From NCBI RefSeq assembly GCF_001613085.1, contig NZ_BDBR01000016.1:62001-126000 (forward strand): a stretch of 64,000 nucleotides of DNA, read 5' to 3'. Shown here one piece after another: positions 1 through 7,801 of this stretch (positions are counted from its first letter, which is position 1; every line of letters begins with the position of its first letter). Position numbers and translations under genes: made by a program. Under the pieces are notes generated by a model. That model saw only the letters and a program-made list of their open reading frames with translations, did no database searches and was not told the DNA's origin. This stretch comes from Nocardia salmonicida NBRC 13393. GTDB lineage: Bacteria > Actinomycetota > Actinomycetes > Mycobacteriales > Mycobacteriaceae.

Positions 1-681
1 CTCCTTGCGGGGGAAACGCAGCTGGGTGTAGTCCCAATAGGTGTAGACGCCGGGGCCGGGGGCGAACGGGCGCATCACATCGCGGAATCCGAGATCGAGC
101 ATGGACTGGAACGCCTCGCGCTCGGGGGCGGAGGTATGGGTCTTGCCCACGAACAGCTCCGGCGCCCAGACATCGTCGTCGGTGGGGGCGATATTCCAGT
201 CGCCGACCAGCGCGATCTCGGCCTGTGGGTTCTCGGCCAGCCAACCCGCCGCCTTGGCGTGCAGGGTCGAGAGCCAGTTCAGCTTGTAGGTGTAGTGCGG
301 GTCGGCGAGCGTGCGGCCGTTGGGGACGTAGAGACTCCACACCCGCACCTCGCCGCAGGTCGCACCGAGCGCGCGCGCCTCGACCACCGGCGATTCGATC
401 AGCGAATCGCCGGCGTCCTTGTCGAAGCCGGGCTGATCGGGGAAGGCGAGCTCGACATCGGTGAGCCCGACCCGCGACACGATCGCGACCCCGTTCCACT
501 GATTGAGGCCCACGTGCGCCACTTCGTACCCCGCGGCCTCGAACTGCTCGAAGGGGAACTGATCGTCACGGCACTTGGTCTCCTGCAACGCCAGCACGTC
601 GATGTCGTGGCGGTCCAGGAAGGCGATCGCCCGATCGACGCGGGAGCGGATCGAGTTGACGTTCCAAGTGGCGAGACGCAC
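1..681 (-). CDS. xthA: Exodeoxyribonuclease III (3' part off window)
   Basis: Mg2+-dependent AP endonuclease and 3'-5' exonuclease of base-excision repair in the cytoplasm. The reading frame from a GTG gives MRLATWNVNSIRSR at the start, then ALQETK (catalytic Glu), SLYVPNGR and VGDWNIAPTDDDVW, which are the hallmark blocks of the endonuclease/exonuclease/phosphatase fold. The last codons lie beyond base 1, so 227 codons are visible and only the C-terminal catalytic His/Asp block is missing. An AAAGGA Shine-Dalgarno sequence lies just upstream. It follows the GNAT gene in the same direction with a 22-nt gap, and the order xth-GNAT-def equals Rv0427c-Rv0429c. The family call is secure. Confidence 0.95.
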   Translation of the reverse strand, partial: MRLATWNVNSIRSRVDRAIAFLDRHDIDVLALQETKCRDDQFPFEQFEAAGYEVAHVGLNQWNGVAIVSRVGLTDVELAFPDQPGFDKDAGDSLIESPVVEARALGATCGEVRVWSLYVPNGRTLADPHYTYKLNWLSTLHAKAAGWLAENPQAEIALVGDWNIAPTDDDVWAPELFVGKTHTSAPEREAFQSMLDLGFRDVMRPFAPGPGVYTYWDYTQLRFPRKE

Positions 682-703
682 GGAAGTGACGGTCCTTTCG
701 AGA

Positions 704-1663
704 CTAATGACTCTGGGGGGCGGCGTAGCGATAGGCGTGGTGTTCGATGAAGCCGAGTTCGCGGTAGAGCGCGAGCGCGCCGGAGTTTCCCACCTCTACC
801 TGGACGTAGGCGTGGCTCGCGCCCTGCTCGGCACCCCACCGGATCAGTTCGGCGCACAGCAGCGCGCCGAGTCCGTTGCGGCGGTGCGCGGTCGCTACGG
901 CCACGCAGGTGAGGCCCACCCAGCGTCGGCCATCGGGGGCGGTGGTCACCGCGCCGCGGCCGATGGCCAGGGGCTCGGGCAGGCCGAGTGAGGCGAAGCC
1001 GAGGGTGCCGTCCAGGACCGAGGTGAGCACGGCCCGGTCCGGTTCGCGCACGGCGGGGTCGAGGGGGATCTCGCCGCGGTAGCGGTGTGTCCGAAGCCAA
1101 CCGTCCTCGGGCTCGTCGGTGATCCGGACCATCGACGGGCCTTGCGGCAGGACGAAATTCGCGATGTCGAGACCGAGTACCACGGTCTCGCTCCAGGTGT
1201 TCCAGGTCGGCGGGACAGGGGCGAGCCGGTCGGGCAGCTGCAGCAGCAGCGGCAATCCCTGACTCGTGTACCAGTCCGCGATCTTGTGCATGGTGTCGAT
1301 CGACAGCACCGCGGGCACACCCGACTCACCCAGCGGGACAGCCGAATTCGCACGTCCGGTGTAGCCGTTACCCGCCCGCACCAGCCAGCCGTCGATCCAC
1401 AGATGAGCGCTGCCCGGCCAGGCCATGGCCGCCGCGGTCTCCAGCGACCGGATCTCCTTGGTGCGAATAGGCCGGGGCCCCAGTGCCTTCAACGCGACTA
1501 CGCGATCGGCGGACACCGACACCAGCTCACCGTCGGCGGTGCGCACCGCCGGCGGCTCCAGCGACACCAGTTCGCCGATCACATCTGTGAGCGGTTGGGG
1601 ATAACCCGCGGGCAGCTGGTACCGCATCACCACCCGCCGCCCGAGGGGAATGTCAGTCGTCAT
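704..1663 (-). CDS. GNAT-family N-acetyltransferase (Rv0428c-like)
   Basis: A 319-residue protein with a C-terminal GCN5-type acetyltransferase domain. The acetyl-CoA loop is VAVATAHRRNGLGALL (Q/RxxGxG/A-like) and it is followed by VQVEVGNSGALALYRELGF, the classic C-terminal motif of the fold. The N-terminal ~90 residues form a separate beta-rich region (GRRVVMRYQLPAG, DVIGELVSLEPP) that resembles the SH3-like domain annotated in actinobacterial homologues. The substrate is unknown. The ATG at 1663 overlaps the end of def by 11 nt, so the two are translationally coupled. The position beside def could point to N-terminal protein acetylation, but that is only inference. Confidence 0.9.
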   Translation of the reverse strand: MTTDIPLGRRVVMRYQLPAGYPQPLTDVIGELVSLEPPAVRTADGELVSVSADRVVALKALGPRPIRTKEIRSLETAAAMAWPGSAHLWIDGWLVRAGNGYTGRANSAVPLGESGVPAVLSIDTMHKIADWYTSQGLPLLLQLPDRLAPVPPTWNTWSETVVLGLDIANFVLPQGPSMVRITDEPEDGWLRTHRYRGEIPLDPAVREPDRAVLTSVLDGTLGFASLGLPEPLAIGRGAVTTAPDGRRWVGLTCVAVATAHRRNGLGALLCAELIRWGAEQGASHAYVQVEVGNSGALALYRELGFIEHHAYRYAAPQSH

Positions 1664-2243
1664 GACCGAACGGATCAGGAACGGTTCCCGGGATCCAGCT
1701 CAGACCCGGTGTGCCCCAGCCGTTTCGCTTGATCGCTTTCTTGGCGGCGCGGGCATTGCGGCCGATCAGCACGTCGACGTAGAGGAAACCGTCGAGGTGA
1801 CCCACCTCGTGCTGCAGCATGCGCGCGAAGAAGCCGGTGCCCTCCAGCTCGACGGGTTCGCCGTTCTCATCGGTTCCGGTGACCTTCGCCCAGTCCGCGC
1901 GACCGGTCGGGAACTGCTCGCCGGGTACCGACAGGCAGCCTTCCTCGTCGTCATCGGGGTCGGGCATGGTCTCGGGGATCGCCGAGGTCTCCAGCACCGG
2001 GTTCACCACCGTGCCCCTGCGGCGAAGGGGGTTGCCGGTGGCGTCGAAGTCGGGGCAGTCGTAGACGAACAGTCGCTTGCCGACGCCGACCTGATTGGCC
2101 GCGAGGCCGACACCCTTGGACTCTTCGAGAGTGTCGTACATATCCGCGATGAGCTCGGCCAGCTCCGCGGGGGTCTCCGTCACCTTCGCGGTGGGGTTGT
2201 GGAGAACGGGGTCACCGACGATCACGATCGGGAGAATTGCCAT
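1653..2243 (-). CDS. def: Peptide deformylase
   Basis: Metalloenzyme that removes the formyl group from the N-terminal Met of nascent proteins. All three family motifs are present: GVGLAANQ (residues 44-51), EGCLS (101-105, with the metal-binding Cys) and HEVGH (145-149, two metal His and the catalytic Glu). At 196 residues it has the long actinobacterial C-terminal tail. An in-frame ATG nine bases upstream (2252) is an alternative start. I prefer 2243 because it gives the MAxxPI N-terminus seen in mycobacterial Def; neither start has a convincing Shine-Dalgarno sequence. It is the first gene of the def-GNAT-xthA run. Confidence 0.95.
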   Translation of the reverse strand: MAILPIVIVGDPVLHNPTAKVTETPAELAELIADMYDTLEESKGVGLAANQVGVGKRLFVYDCPDFDATGNPLRRRGTVVNPVLETSAIPETMPDPDDDEEGCLSVPGEQFPTGRADWAKVTGTDENGEPVELEGTGFFARMLQHEVGHLDGFLYVDVLIGRNARAAKKAIKRNGWGTPGLSWIPGTVPDPFGHDD

Positions 2244-2415
2244 GCTCGCCATTATCGCCGCTCGGCTGGGCCGATGATCCGCGGACCCCTGTGGGCAGCG
2301 CCACCCCTACTGGCCTTCAGTCAACACGCCGTGACATGGGTCGAAGGATCGGGGGATCCCATGGTTGAATGACGACGGTATTCACCCATCTCGTGATACT
2401 CGGCGAGGGAGCACG

Positions 2416-2751
2416 ATGGACGGCGCAGCAGCTCGGGATGTCTCCGGGATCTCCGACGGCCCCACTGCGGGCGAACAGGATTCGGCGGCCGATGAGAGCA
2501 CCGGTCTGAGTCGCCGCGAACTCGACATCCTGGACTTCGAGCGCAAATGGTGGAAATACGCGGGCGCCAAGGAAGACGCGATCCGCGAACTGTTCGCCAT
2601 GTCGGCCACCCGGTACTACCAGGTGCTCAACGCGATCGTCGACTCCGAGGCAGCGCTGGCGGCCGATCCGATGCTGGTCAAGCGGCTGCGCAGGCTGCGG
2701 GCGAGCAGGCAGAAGTCGCGTGCCGCTCGCAAACTCGGTTTCCAGGTCTGA
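2416..2751 (+). CDS. DUF3263 protein (Rv0430-like)
   Basis: A 111-residue conserved actinobacterial protein of unknown function. The core LSRRELDILDFERKWWKYAG, followed by a segment with AIRELF and SATRYYQVLN, reads as a short helix-turn-helix-like DUF3263 domain. The C-terminus is very basic (KRLRRLRASRQKSRAARKL), as expected for nucleic-acid contact. The start is set at the ATG at 2416 because GAGGGA lies 6 nt upstream; an upstream in-frame ATG at 2365 lacks this. It is divergent from def and precedes the LytR_C gene as in M. tuberculosis Rv0430-Rv0431. DNA binding is inferred, not known. Confidence 0.85.
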   Translation: MDGAAARDVSGISDGPTAGEQDSAADESTGLSRRELDILDFERKWWKYAGAKEDAIRELFAMSATRYYQVLNAIVDSEAALAADPMLVKRLRRLRASRQKSRAARKLGFQV

Positions 2752-2793
2752 CATGAGGGCCACACACCCGCCGTTGCGGCTAGGGTTGGGCGG

Positions 2794-3351
2794 GTGAGCA
2801 ACCCGAACCCCACTCCCGGCGGCCCGCCGTTGCGCGCGCTGGCGATGGTGTTGATCGCGCTGGCCATCGTCTTCGCCGGTCTGGGTGCGATGTCGCTGTC
2901 GAACTCCGATGCCCTTGCCTCGGATACGGAGACCGAGACCACCACCTCCAGCGCGGTCGCGCAGGCACCGGCCACCACCAAGCCCGCGCCGACCACCACC
3001 AGCGCGGCCGCCTCGACCACGACGACCACCGTCGCGCCGACGACCACGACCGCGAGCACGACTCCCGCGGCGGGTACGGCGGATCAGGCTGTGCCGGTGC
3101 GGGTGCTGAACAACAGCCTCGTCGCGGGTCTGGCGGCGCGCACCGCGAGCGAGCTGACCACCGCGGGCTGGACCAATGTGAGCACCGGCAACTACAGCGG
3201 CGCGAACCTCACCACCACCACCGTGTACTACGGCGGCGGCACGGGCGACAAGGCCGCGGCCACCTCGATCGCCGAGCAGGTCGGCGGAACGGTCGCACCC
3301 AAAACGGGGGACACCTCACCGGGTGTCGTCGTCGTGCTGACCGGTCGCTGA
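2794..3351 (+). CDS. LytR_C-domain membrane-anchored protein (Rv0431-like)
   Basis: A 185-residue envelope protein. One N-terminal membrane segment (about residues 14-34) is followed by a Thr/Ala/Pro-rich linker (about 45-95) that probably spans the cell wall, and then by a compact LytR_C domain (VPVRVLNNSLVAGLAARTA ... VVVVLTGR). The function of this domain is not established; it also occurs as the C-terminal part of LytR-CpsA-Psr proteins that ligate cell-wall polymers. The GTG start has no Shine-Dalgarno sequence, but TAGGGT lies 7 nt upstream (2781-2786), so the transcript may be leaderless. Confidence 0.85.
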   Translation: MSNPNPTPGGPPLRALAMVLIALAIVFAGLGAMSLSNSDALASDTETETTTSSAVAQAPATTKPAPTTTSAAASTTTTTVAPTTTTASTTPAAGTADQAVPVRVLNNSLVAGLAARTASELTTAGWTNVSTGNYSGANLTTTTVYYGGGTGDKAAATSIAEQVGGTVAPKTGDTSPGVVVVLTGR

Positions 3352-3359
3352 ACAAGGCG

Positions 3360-3374
3360 CGGCACGCGGTGCCG
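3360..3374 (+). terminator. Small hairpin after the LytR_C gene
   Basis: CGGCAC / GTGCCG six-base arms around a GCG loop, 8 nt after the stop codon of the LytR_C gene and 66 nt before sodC. No T-run follows, so termination is only possible, not shown. Confidence 0.3.
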
Positions 3375-3440
3375 TAGGCCGTGTCGCCGCTGTGGCATCA
3401 TCTTGAGCGGTATAGCCCCAGTCCGATAAGGAGTCTCCTG

Positions 3441-4136
3441 ATGGCCACGTCGACAACTCGTCGCCCGTCCTGGCGCATTGTGACCCCGGTGCTCGCGGTC
3501 GCCGCGCTCGGGCTCGCAGCCTGCACCAACAGCCAGGAGTCGAGCGACGTCAAGGGCACCACGCCGCCGGTGTGGACCAGCTCGTCGGCGCCCGCGGGTG
3601 AAAGCGAAGGCCACGGTGGCGGTCACGCCGCATCGTCGGCGACCGCGGCCCCCGGCCACAGCGACGATCACGGTAGCGCGCCAGGCGGCCTGAAGGCCCC
3701 GCTCAAGAACGGTGCGGGCGCCGAGGTCGGCACCGCGACCATCGTGCAGGAGGGTGGCCACCTGGTCGTGACCGTCGAGGCGCGCGGCCTGACGCCCGGC
3801 TTCCACGGTCTGCACTTCCACCAGAACGGCACCTGCGAGGGCGACTTCGCCTCGGCAGGCGGGCATCTGCAGGTCGGCGGCGCTACCGCGCACCCGGCCA
3901 GCGGTGACCTCACCTCGCTGCAGGTCGGCGCCGACGGCTCCGCGAAGCTGGTCACCCGGACCGACACGGTCACCCTCGACAACGTCAAGGGCAAGGCGCT
4001 GATCATCCACGGCGGTGCCGACAACTTCGGCAACATCCCCCCGCGCTACACGCGCGAGGGTGGCACCGGCCCGGACGAGACCACCCTGAACACCGGTGAT
4101 GCGGGCGCCCGGGTGGCGTGCGGCATCGTCGGTTAG
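3441..4136 (+). CDS. sodC: Superoxide dismutase [Cu], lipoprotein
   Basis: Periplasm-side superoxide dismutase of 231 residues, anchored as a lipoprotein (lipobox LAAC within the first 30 residues) and separated from the membrane by a His/Ser/Ala-rich linker (GHGGGHAASS, GHSDDHGS) that might help hold metal. The Cu-binding pattern GLHFH, SAGGH and HGGADN is present, as is a Cys pair (NGTC and RVAC) for the structural disulphide. Between SAGGH and GDL there is only TAHPAS, so one canonical zinc His is absent, as in the Cu-only enzyme of M. tuberculosis. AAGGAG lies 7 nt before the ATG. It is followed after 12 nt by the YbdK-like ligase. Confidence 0.93.
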   Translation: MATSTTRRPSWRIVTPVLAVAALGLAACTNSQESSDVKGTTPPVWTSSSAPAGESEGHGGGHAASSATAAPGHSDDHGSAPGGLKAPLKNGAGAEVGTATIVQEGGHLVVTVEARGLTPGFHGLHFHQNGTCEGDFASAGGHLQVGGATAHPASGDLTSLQVGADGSAKLVTRTDTVTLDNVKGKALIIHGGADNFGNIPPRYTREGGTGPDETTLNTGDAGARVACGIVG

Positions 4137-4148
4137 CGAGGCGCACCC

Positions 4149-5291
4149 ATGGCCGGGGCATTCGAGTCGGTTTCGTTTCGCGGTTCGCCCCGGCCGACCA
4201 TCGGCATCGAGTGGGAGATCGCGCTCGTCGACAAGGTGACGCGTGATCTGTCCAACACCGCCTCGACGGTGTTCGACGCGGTCGGTGACCTGCGTGCGCA
4301 CGACGGCACGCAGCAGGTCACCAAGGAATTGCTCCGCAACACAGTCGAATTGGTGACCGGGGTGCACGACACGGTCGGCGGCGCGGTAGAAGACCTGCAC
4401 GGCACCATGAACGCGGTGCGGCGCGCGGCCGATCCACTCGGTGTCGACCTGTTCTGCGCGGGCACCCACCCCTTCGCTCAGTGGTCGACCCAACAGCTCA
4501 CGCGCTCACCGCATTACGACGAGCTGATCGAACGTACCCAGTGGTGGGGCCGCCAGATGCTCATCTGGGGCGTGCACGTGCATGTGGGAGTTTCGCACCG
4601 GGACAAGGTCTTTCCGATCCTGAACTCGCTGCTGCTGTCGTATCCGCATCTGCTGGCGCTGTCGGCGTCCTCGCCTATGTGGTCCGGGGACGACACCGGG
4701 TACGCGAGCAACCGGGCACTGATGTTCCAGCAGTTGCCGACCGCCGGACTGCCGTTCCAGTTCGAGAACTGGCGTCAGTTCGAAGGTTTCGTCCACGACC
4801 AGATGAAGACCGGCGTGTTCGAACAACTCGGCGGCATGCACTGGGATATCCGGCCCGCGCCCAAGTGGGGCACCATCGAGGTGCGGGTATGCGACGGACT
4901 GTCCAGCCGGGCCGAACTGGCTTCGGTGGCCGCGCTGATCCACTGCCTGATCGTCGACCTGGACCAGCGCCTCGAAAACGGTGAGGACCTGCCGACGCTG
5001 CCGCCATGGCATGTGCAGGAGAACAAATGGCGGGCCGCGCGCTACGGACTCGACGCGATCGTGATCGTCGACGACGCCAGCAATGAGCGTTTGGTCACCG
5101 ATGATCTGATGGACCTGCTCACCCGGCTCGAGCCGACCGCGAAGCGTCTGGGCTGTGCCGACGAGCTGGCCGCCGTGGCCGACATTCTCCGCCACGGCGC
5201 CTCCTACCAGCGGCAACGCCGGGTCGCCGCGCATACACAGGGCGATATGGTCGCGGTCGTCGACGCGCTGGTGCGCGAGCTGGATCAGTAG
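4149..5291 (+). CDS. YbdK-type carboxylate-amine ligase (GCS2 family, Rv0433-like)
   Basis: A 380-residue ATP-grasp-like ligase of the glutamate-cysteine ligase 2 family. The N-terminus TIGIEWEIALVD carries the conserved acidic metal/ATP site. HVHVGV at about residue 140, and RPAPKWGTIEVRVCD are further family blocks. The E. coli YbdK homologue has weak gamma-glutamylcysteine ligase activity, but actinobacteria make mycothiol rather than glutathione, so the natural substrate is open. It lies 12 nt downstream of sodC in the same order as Rv0432-Rv0433, so the two are probably cotranscribed. A link to thiol-based defence is only suggested by that neighbour. Confidence 0.9.
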   Translation: MAGAFESVSFRGSPRPTIGIEWEIALVDKVTRDLSNTASTVFDAVGDLRAHDGTQQVTKELLRNTVELVTGVHDTVGGAVEDLHGTMNAVRRAADPLGVDLFCAGTHPFAQWSTQQLTRSPHYDELIERTQWWGRQMLIWGVHVHVGVSHRDKVFPILNSLLLSYPHLLALSASSPMWSGDDTGYASNRALMFQQLPTAGLPFQFENWRQFEGFVHDQMKTGVFEQLGGMHWDIRPAPKWGTIEVRVCDGLSSRAELASVAALIHCLIVDLDQRLENGEDLPTLPPWHVQENKWRAARYGLDAIVIVDDASNERLVTDDLMDLLTRLEPTAKRLGCADELAAVADILRHGASYQRQRRVAAHTQGDMVAVVDALVRELDQ

Positions 5292-5341
5292 CGTTCAGCT
5301 GCGCGGGGAGTCGGCGTTAACCCGCCGTTTACGATGTCTGG

Positions 5342-6694
5342 ATGCTTGTCGAACATCCGCGCGCCGTTTCGGGGGGTGCCACCCTCGGTTCTCGTCTGCG
5401 TGAACCACGCACACTCGCCGTTGTCGCCGTCGTCGCGGTGCTCGCGCTGCTGGTCGGACTGCAGATCGTCGCCTCGGTCAACGGGTTCGACGGTCCGTTG
5501 GCCAGCCTGGCCCGTGACTTCGTCGGGACGCCCAAGTCGATGTCGGTGCCGTGGGCCGGGCTCGTGCTCGCGCTTGTCGGGATCTCCACGCGCCGCCGGG
5601 TGATGGCGCTGGCCGCCGCGATCGGGATCGATGCGGTGTGGGTCGCGCTGCGACTCATCGACGGCAAGCCGTTCACCGTCGGCAACGGGCCGACGATCGT
5701 GCTGGCCGCGCTGGCGGTCGTCGCGGCGGTGCGCTGGCGAGGTCGTGAGCGCGTTGACGCGTTGACGGCCGTGGCGCTCGGTGCGCTGCTGGTGCTGGCC
5801 ACCAAGGTCGGCGATGTGTGGTTGCACCTCACTTCGGCGCTGCGGCCGACCGTGCTCGACGAGTACGCGCTGCTCGCCGATCACGCGCTCGGTGATCCGT
5901 CGTGGGTTGTCGGGCGGGTGCTGGATGTGCTCGGGCCCGAGGTGTACGCGGTGCTGCACTGGGTCTACATCGAACTGCCGGTGGCCGCGATCGCGGTGGC
6001 GGTGTGGCAGCTGCGCAAGGTGGTCACGACCGGACAGTGGCCCAGCCACTATCTGGTGCGTACCTTCCTGGTGCTCGGTCTGGTCGGACCGCTGTTCTAT
6101 GTGCTGTTCCCGATAGTCGGGCCGATGTTCGCGTTCGGGGCCGACGGGCACGGTTTCCAGGTGGGTAACTTCTGGCCCACCGCACTGCCCCCGCTCGACT
6201 CGAATCCGGCCGCGCTGCCGTTCGACGAATTCACCCCGCGCAACTGCATGCCCTCGATGCACACCGCGTGGGCACTGTCGCTGTTCATCCACACCCGCCG
6301 CGATGTCGACGGATCGCGCGCGCCGATCTGGATGCGCTGGGGCGGGGCATTCTGGCTGGCCGCCACGGTGACCGCGACGCTGGGGTTCGGCTATCACTAC
6401 GGCGTCGACCTGGTGGCGGGCGCGGTGCTGTGCCTGACCGTCGAGTCGGCGTTGCGCGCGCCCGAGCGGGGCTGGGGCGCGTTCCGCATCCGGCTGGTCG
6501 GCTTCGGCACGGCGGCGTTCGCGGCGCTGCTGCTGTCCTACCGCTATCTGGCGGTGCCGATGGCGGAGTATCCGGTGGCCGCGGGCGCGATCGTCATCGG
6601 GCTGTTGGCTGCGGTGGCCATCGCCTTCCACAACACCTGGTTCGCCACCGCCCCCGAACCCGCCATCGAACGCATCGCCACGCCCGCCGTTTAG
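5342..6694 (+). CDS. PAP2 / inositolphosphotransferase-like membrane protein
   Basis: A 450-residue polytopic membrane protein with roughly ten hydrophobic segments. The catalytic PAP2 signature is in the C-terminal half: CMPSMHTAWAL (His307) and GYHYGVDLVAG (His352, Asp356), close to the Aur1/inositol phosphoryl transferase branch. It probably moves or removes a phosphate on a lipid or polyprenyl carrier outside the membrane. The N-terminal half (about residues 1-190) is an extra multi-span domain. The ATG has no Shine-Dalgarno sequence but sits 6 nt after TACGAT (5330-5335), so the mRNA may be leaderless. Its 3' end overlaps the convergent mrpG by 4 nt. Confidence 0.85.
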   Translation: MLVEHPRAVSGGATLGSRLREPRTLAVVAVVAVLALLVGLQIVASVNGFDGPLASLARDFVGTPKSMSVPWAGLVLALVGISTRRRVMALAAAIGIDAVWVALRLIDGKPFTVGNGPTIVLAALAVVAAVRWRGRERVDALTAVALGALLVLATKVGDVWLHLTSALRPTVLDEYALLADHALGDPSWVVGRVLDVLGPEVYAVLHWVYIELPVAAIAVAVWQLRKVVTTGQWPSHYLVRTFLVLGLVGPLFYVLFPIVGPMFAFGADGHGFQVGNFWPTALPPLDSNPAALPFDEFTPRNCMPSMHTAWALSLFIHTRRDVDGSRAPIWMRWGGAFWLAATVTATLGFGYHYGVDLVAGAVLCLTVESALRAPERGWGAFRIRLVGFGTAAFAALLLSYRYLAVPMAEYPVAAGAIVIGLLAAVAIAFHNTWFATAPEPAIERIATPAV

Positions 6695-6993
6695 AACAAC
6701 CCGTCGCGGTGACGCTGTTCTCGGTAGGCGGTGCGGCCGATGAGATGGGCGACGACCGGGGCCGTGATGATCGTGAACAAGCCCGTGAGGACGAGCATCC
6801 AGACATTGATGTCGTCGCGGATGTCGATGCCTGTGCCGACGAGCACCAGCAGGAGGCCGACCACCTGCGGTTTGGTGGCCGCGTGCATGCGGGTGAGGGT
6901 GTCGGGGAAACGGACGATGCCGATCGACGCGGTGAACGCGAGCGCGCAGCCGGTCAGGATCAGGACCGCCGATACCCATTCCCACCCGCTCAT
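6691..6993 (-). CDS. mrpG: Na+/H+ antiporter subunit MrpG
   Basis: 100-residue subunit G of the multi-subunit Mrp cation/proton antiporter. It has three membrane spans and the family block GIVRFPDTLTRMHAATKPQ. It is the last gene of the mrp operon and overlaps mrpF by 4 nt. The complex couples proton entry to Na+ (or K+/Ca2+) export and supports alkali, salt and bile-salt tolerance. In this gene order, MrpE, F and G are the small subunits that associate with the proton-pumping-like MrpA and MrpD. Confidence 0.93.
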   Translation of the reverse strand: MSGWEWVSAVLILTGCALAFTASIGIVRFPDTLTRMHAATKPQVVGLLLVLVGTGIDIRDDINVWMLVLTGLFTIITAPVVAHLIGRTAYREQRHRDGLF

Positions 6994-7250
6994 CGGTCGT
7001 CCCTGACCCGGAATCGGGTGACCGCGGACGAGCCGAGGAAACCGACGAGCGCGAGTGCCACGATCGCCGGGATCACCGTGGTGTCGTCGCTGTAGGCGGC
7101 CCAGACCGCGAGCCCGGAGGCGGCGATGGCCATCAGCGAATCGATGCCGACCACCCGGTCGAGGGTGCTCGGGCCCGCGAGTACGCGGTAGCTGGTGATC
7201 ACCGCGGCGGCGGTGAGCAGGATGGCGGCGACAATCGCGACGACGGTCAT
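6990..7250 (-). CDS. mrpF: Na+/H+ antiporter subunit MrpF
   Basis: 86-residue subunit F with three predicted membrane helices. The diagnostic segment is YRVLAGPSTLDRVVGIDSL followed by an Ala/Leu-rich helix and the short tail TRFRVRDDR. The start at ATG 7250 leaves 2 nt after the mrpE stop, which suits translational coupling. A longer reading frame continues upstream through mrpE, but only the part from this ATG has family features. Confidence 0.92.
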   Translation of the reverse strand: MTVVAIVAAILLTAAAVITSYRVLAGPSTLDRVVGIDSLMAIAASGLAVWAAYSDDTTVIPAIVALALVGFLGSSAVTRFRVRDDR

Positions 7251-7252
7251 GG

Positions 7253-7801
7253 TTACGCCTCCGGTGGGGGGTCGACGCGGCGGCGTTCGCTCGGTCGTTC
7301 GAAGGCCTTGATCATCAGATGTTCCAGACGTCGGGTGGTGCGGTAGAACTTCGCGACCGCTTCGTCGCTGCCCACATCGAGCACATGGACGTAGACCACG
7401 CAGCGGTGACGATCGAGTTCGAGGACCATGGTGCCGGGGATCAGGTTGAGCAGGTCGGTGCACATCACCAGCACCAGATCGGACTGGATGCCCAGATGCA
7501 CGCGCAGCACGCCCGAAACCGGCGGCCCGCTGGGCCGCAGCGCGAACCAGGCCACCTGCAGACTCGATTCGAGCGAGTAATAGACGCTGACAGCGATCAA
7601 TTCGAGGAACGAGAGCGGATGGAAGCGCCCGGCCACCGGGACCAACGGCAGCGGTAGCGCGAAGACCACGATCAGCGCGACCACCACACCGGCGATGGTG
7701 TTGGCCAGGCTCAGATCCCCCCAGAGCGCGACCCAGACGGCGGTGAGCCAGAGCAGTACGCCGAGGCGAAGGGCATTGTCGCGGTTGATGAGTCGGCTCA
7801 T
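7253..7801 (-). CDS. mrpE: Na+/H+ antiporter subunit MrpE
   Basis: 182-residue subunit E. Two to three N-terminal membrane spans (LGVLLWLTAVWVALWGDLS, then TIAGVVVALIVVFALPLPL) precede a soluble C-terminal domain with the family motifs LTDLLNLIPGT-like (CTDLLNLIPGTMVLEL) and VVYVHVLDVG. The C-terminus is very basic (RPSERRRVDPPPEA) and longer than in Bacillus MrpE. The ATG at 7801 overlaps the mrpD stop by 4 nt. Confidence 0.93.
   Translation of the reverse strand: MSRLINRDNALRLGVLLWLTAVWVALWGDLSLANTIAGVVVALIVVFALPLPLVPVAGRFHPLSFLELIAVSVYYSLESSLQVAWFALRPSGPPVSGVLRVHLGIQSDLVLVMCTDLLNLIPGTMVLELDRHRCVVYVHVLDVGSDEAVAKFYRTTRRLEHLMIKAFERPSERRRVDPPPEA

Noticed and set aside
399..1100. Minus-strand open frame of 233 codons over xthA/GNAT
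   Set aside because: Arg/Pro-rich translation with no family features; it is the wrong frame of two recognised genes.
5285..6985. Minus-strand open frame of 566 codons opposite the PAP2 gene
   Set aside because: His/Arg/Gln-rich low-complexity product typical of antisense frames in high-GC DNA; the plus frame has PAP2 motifs and membrane helices.
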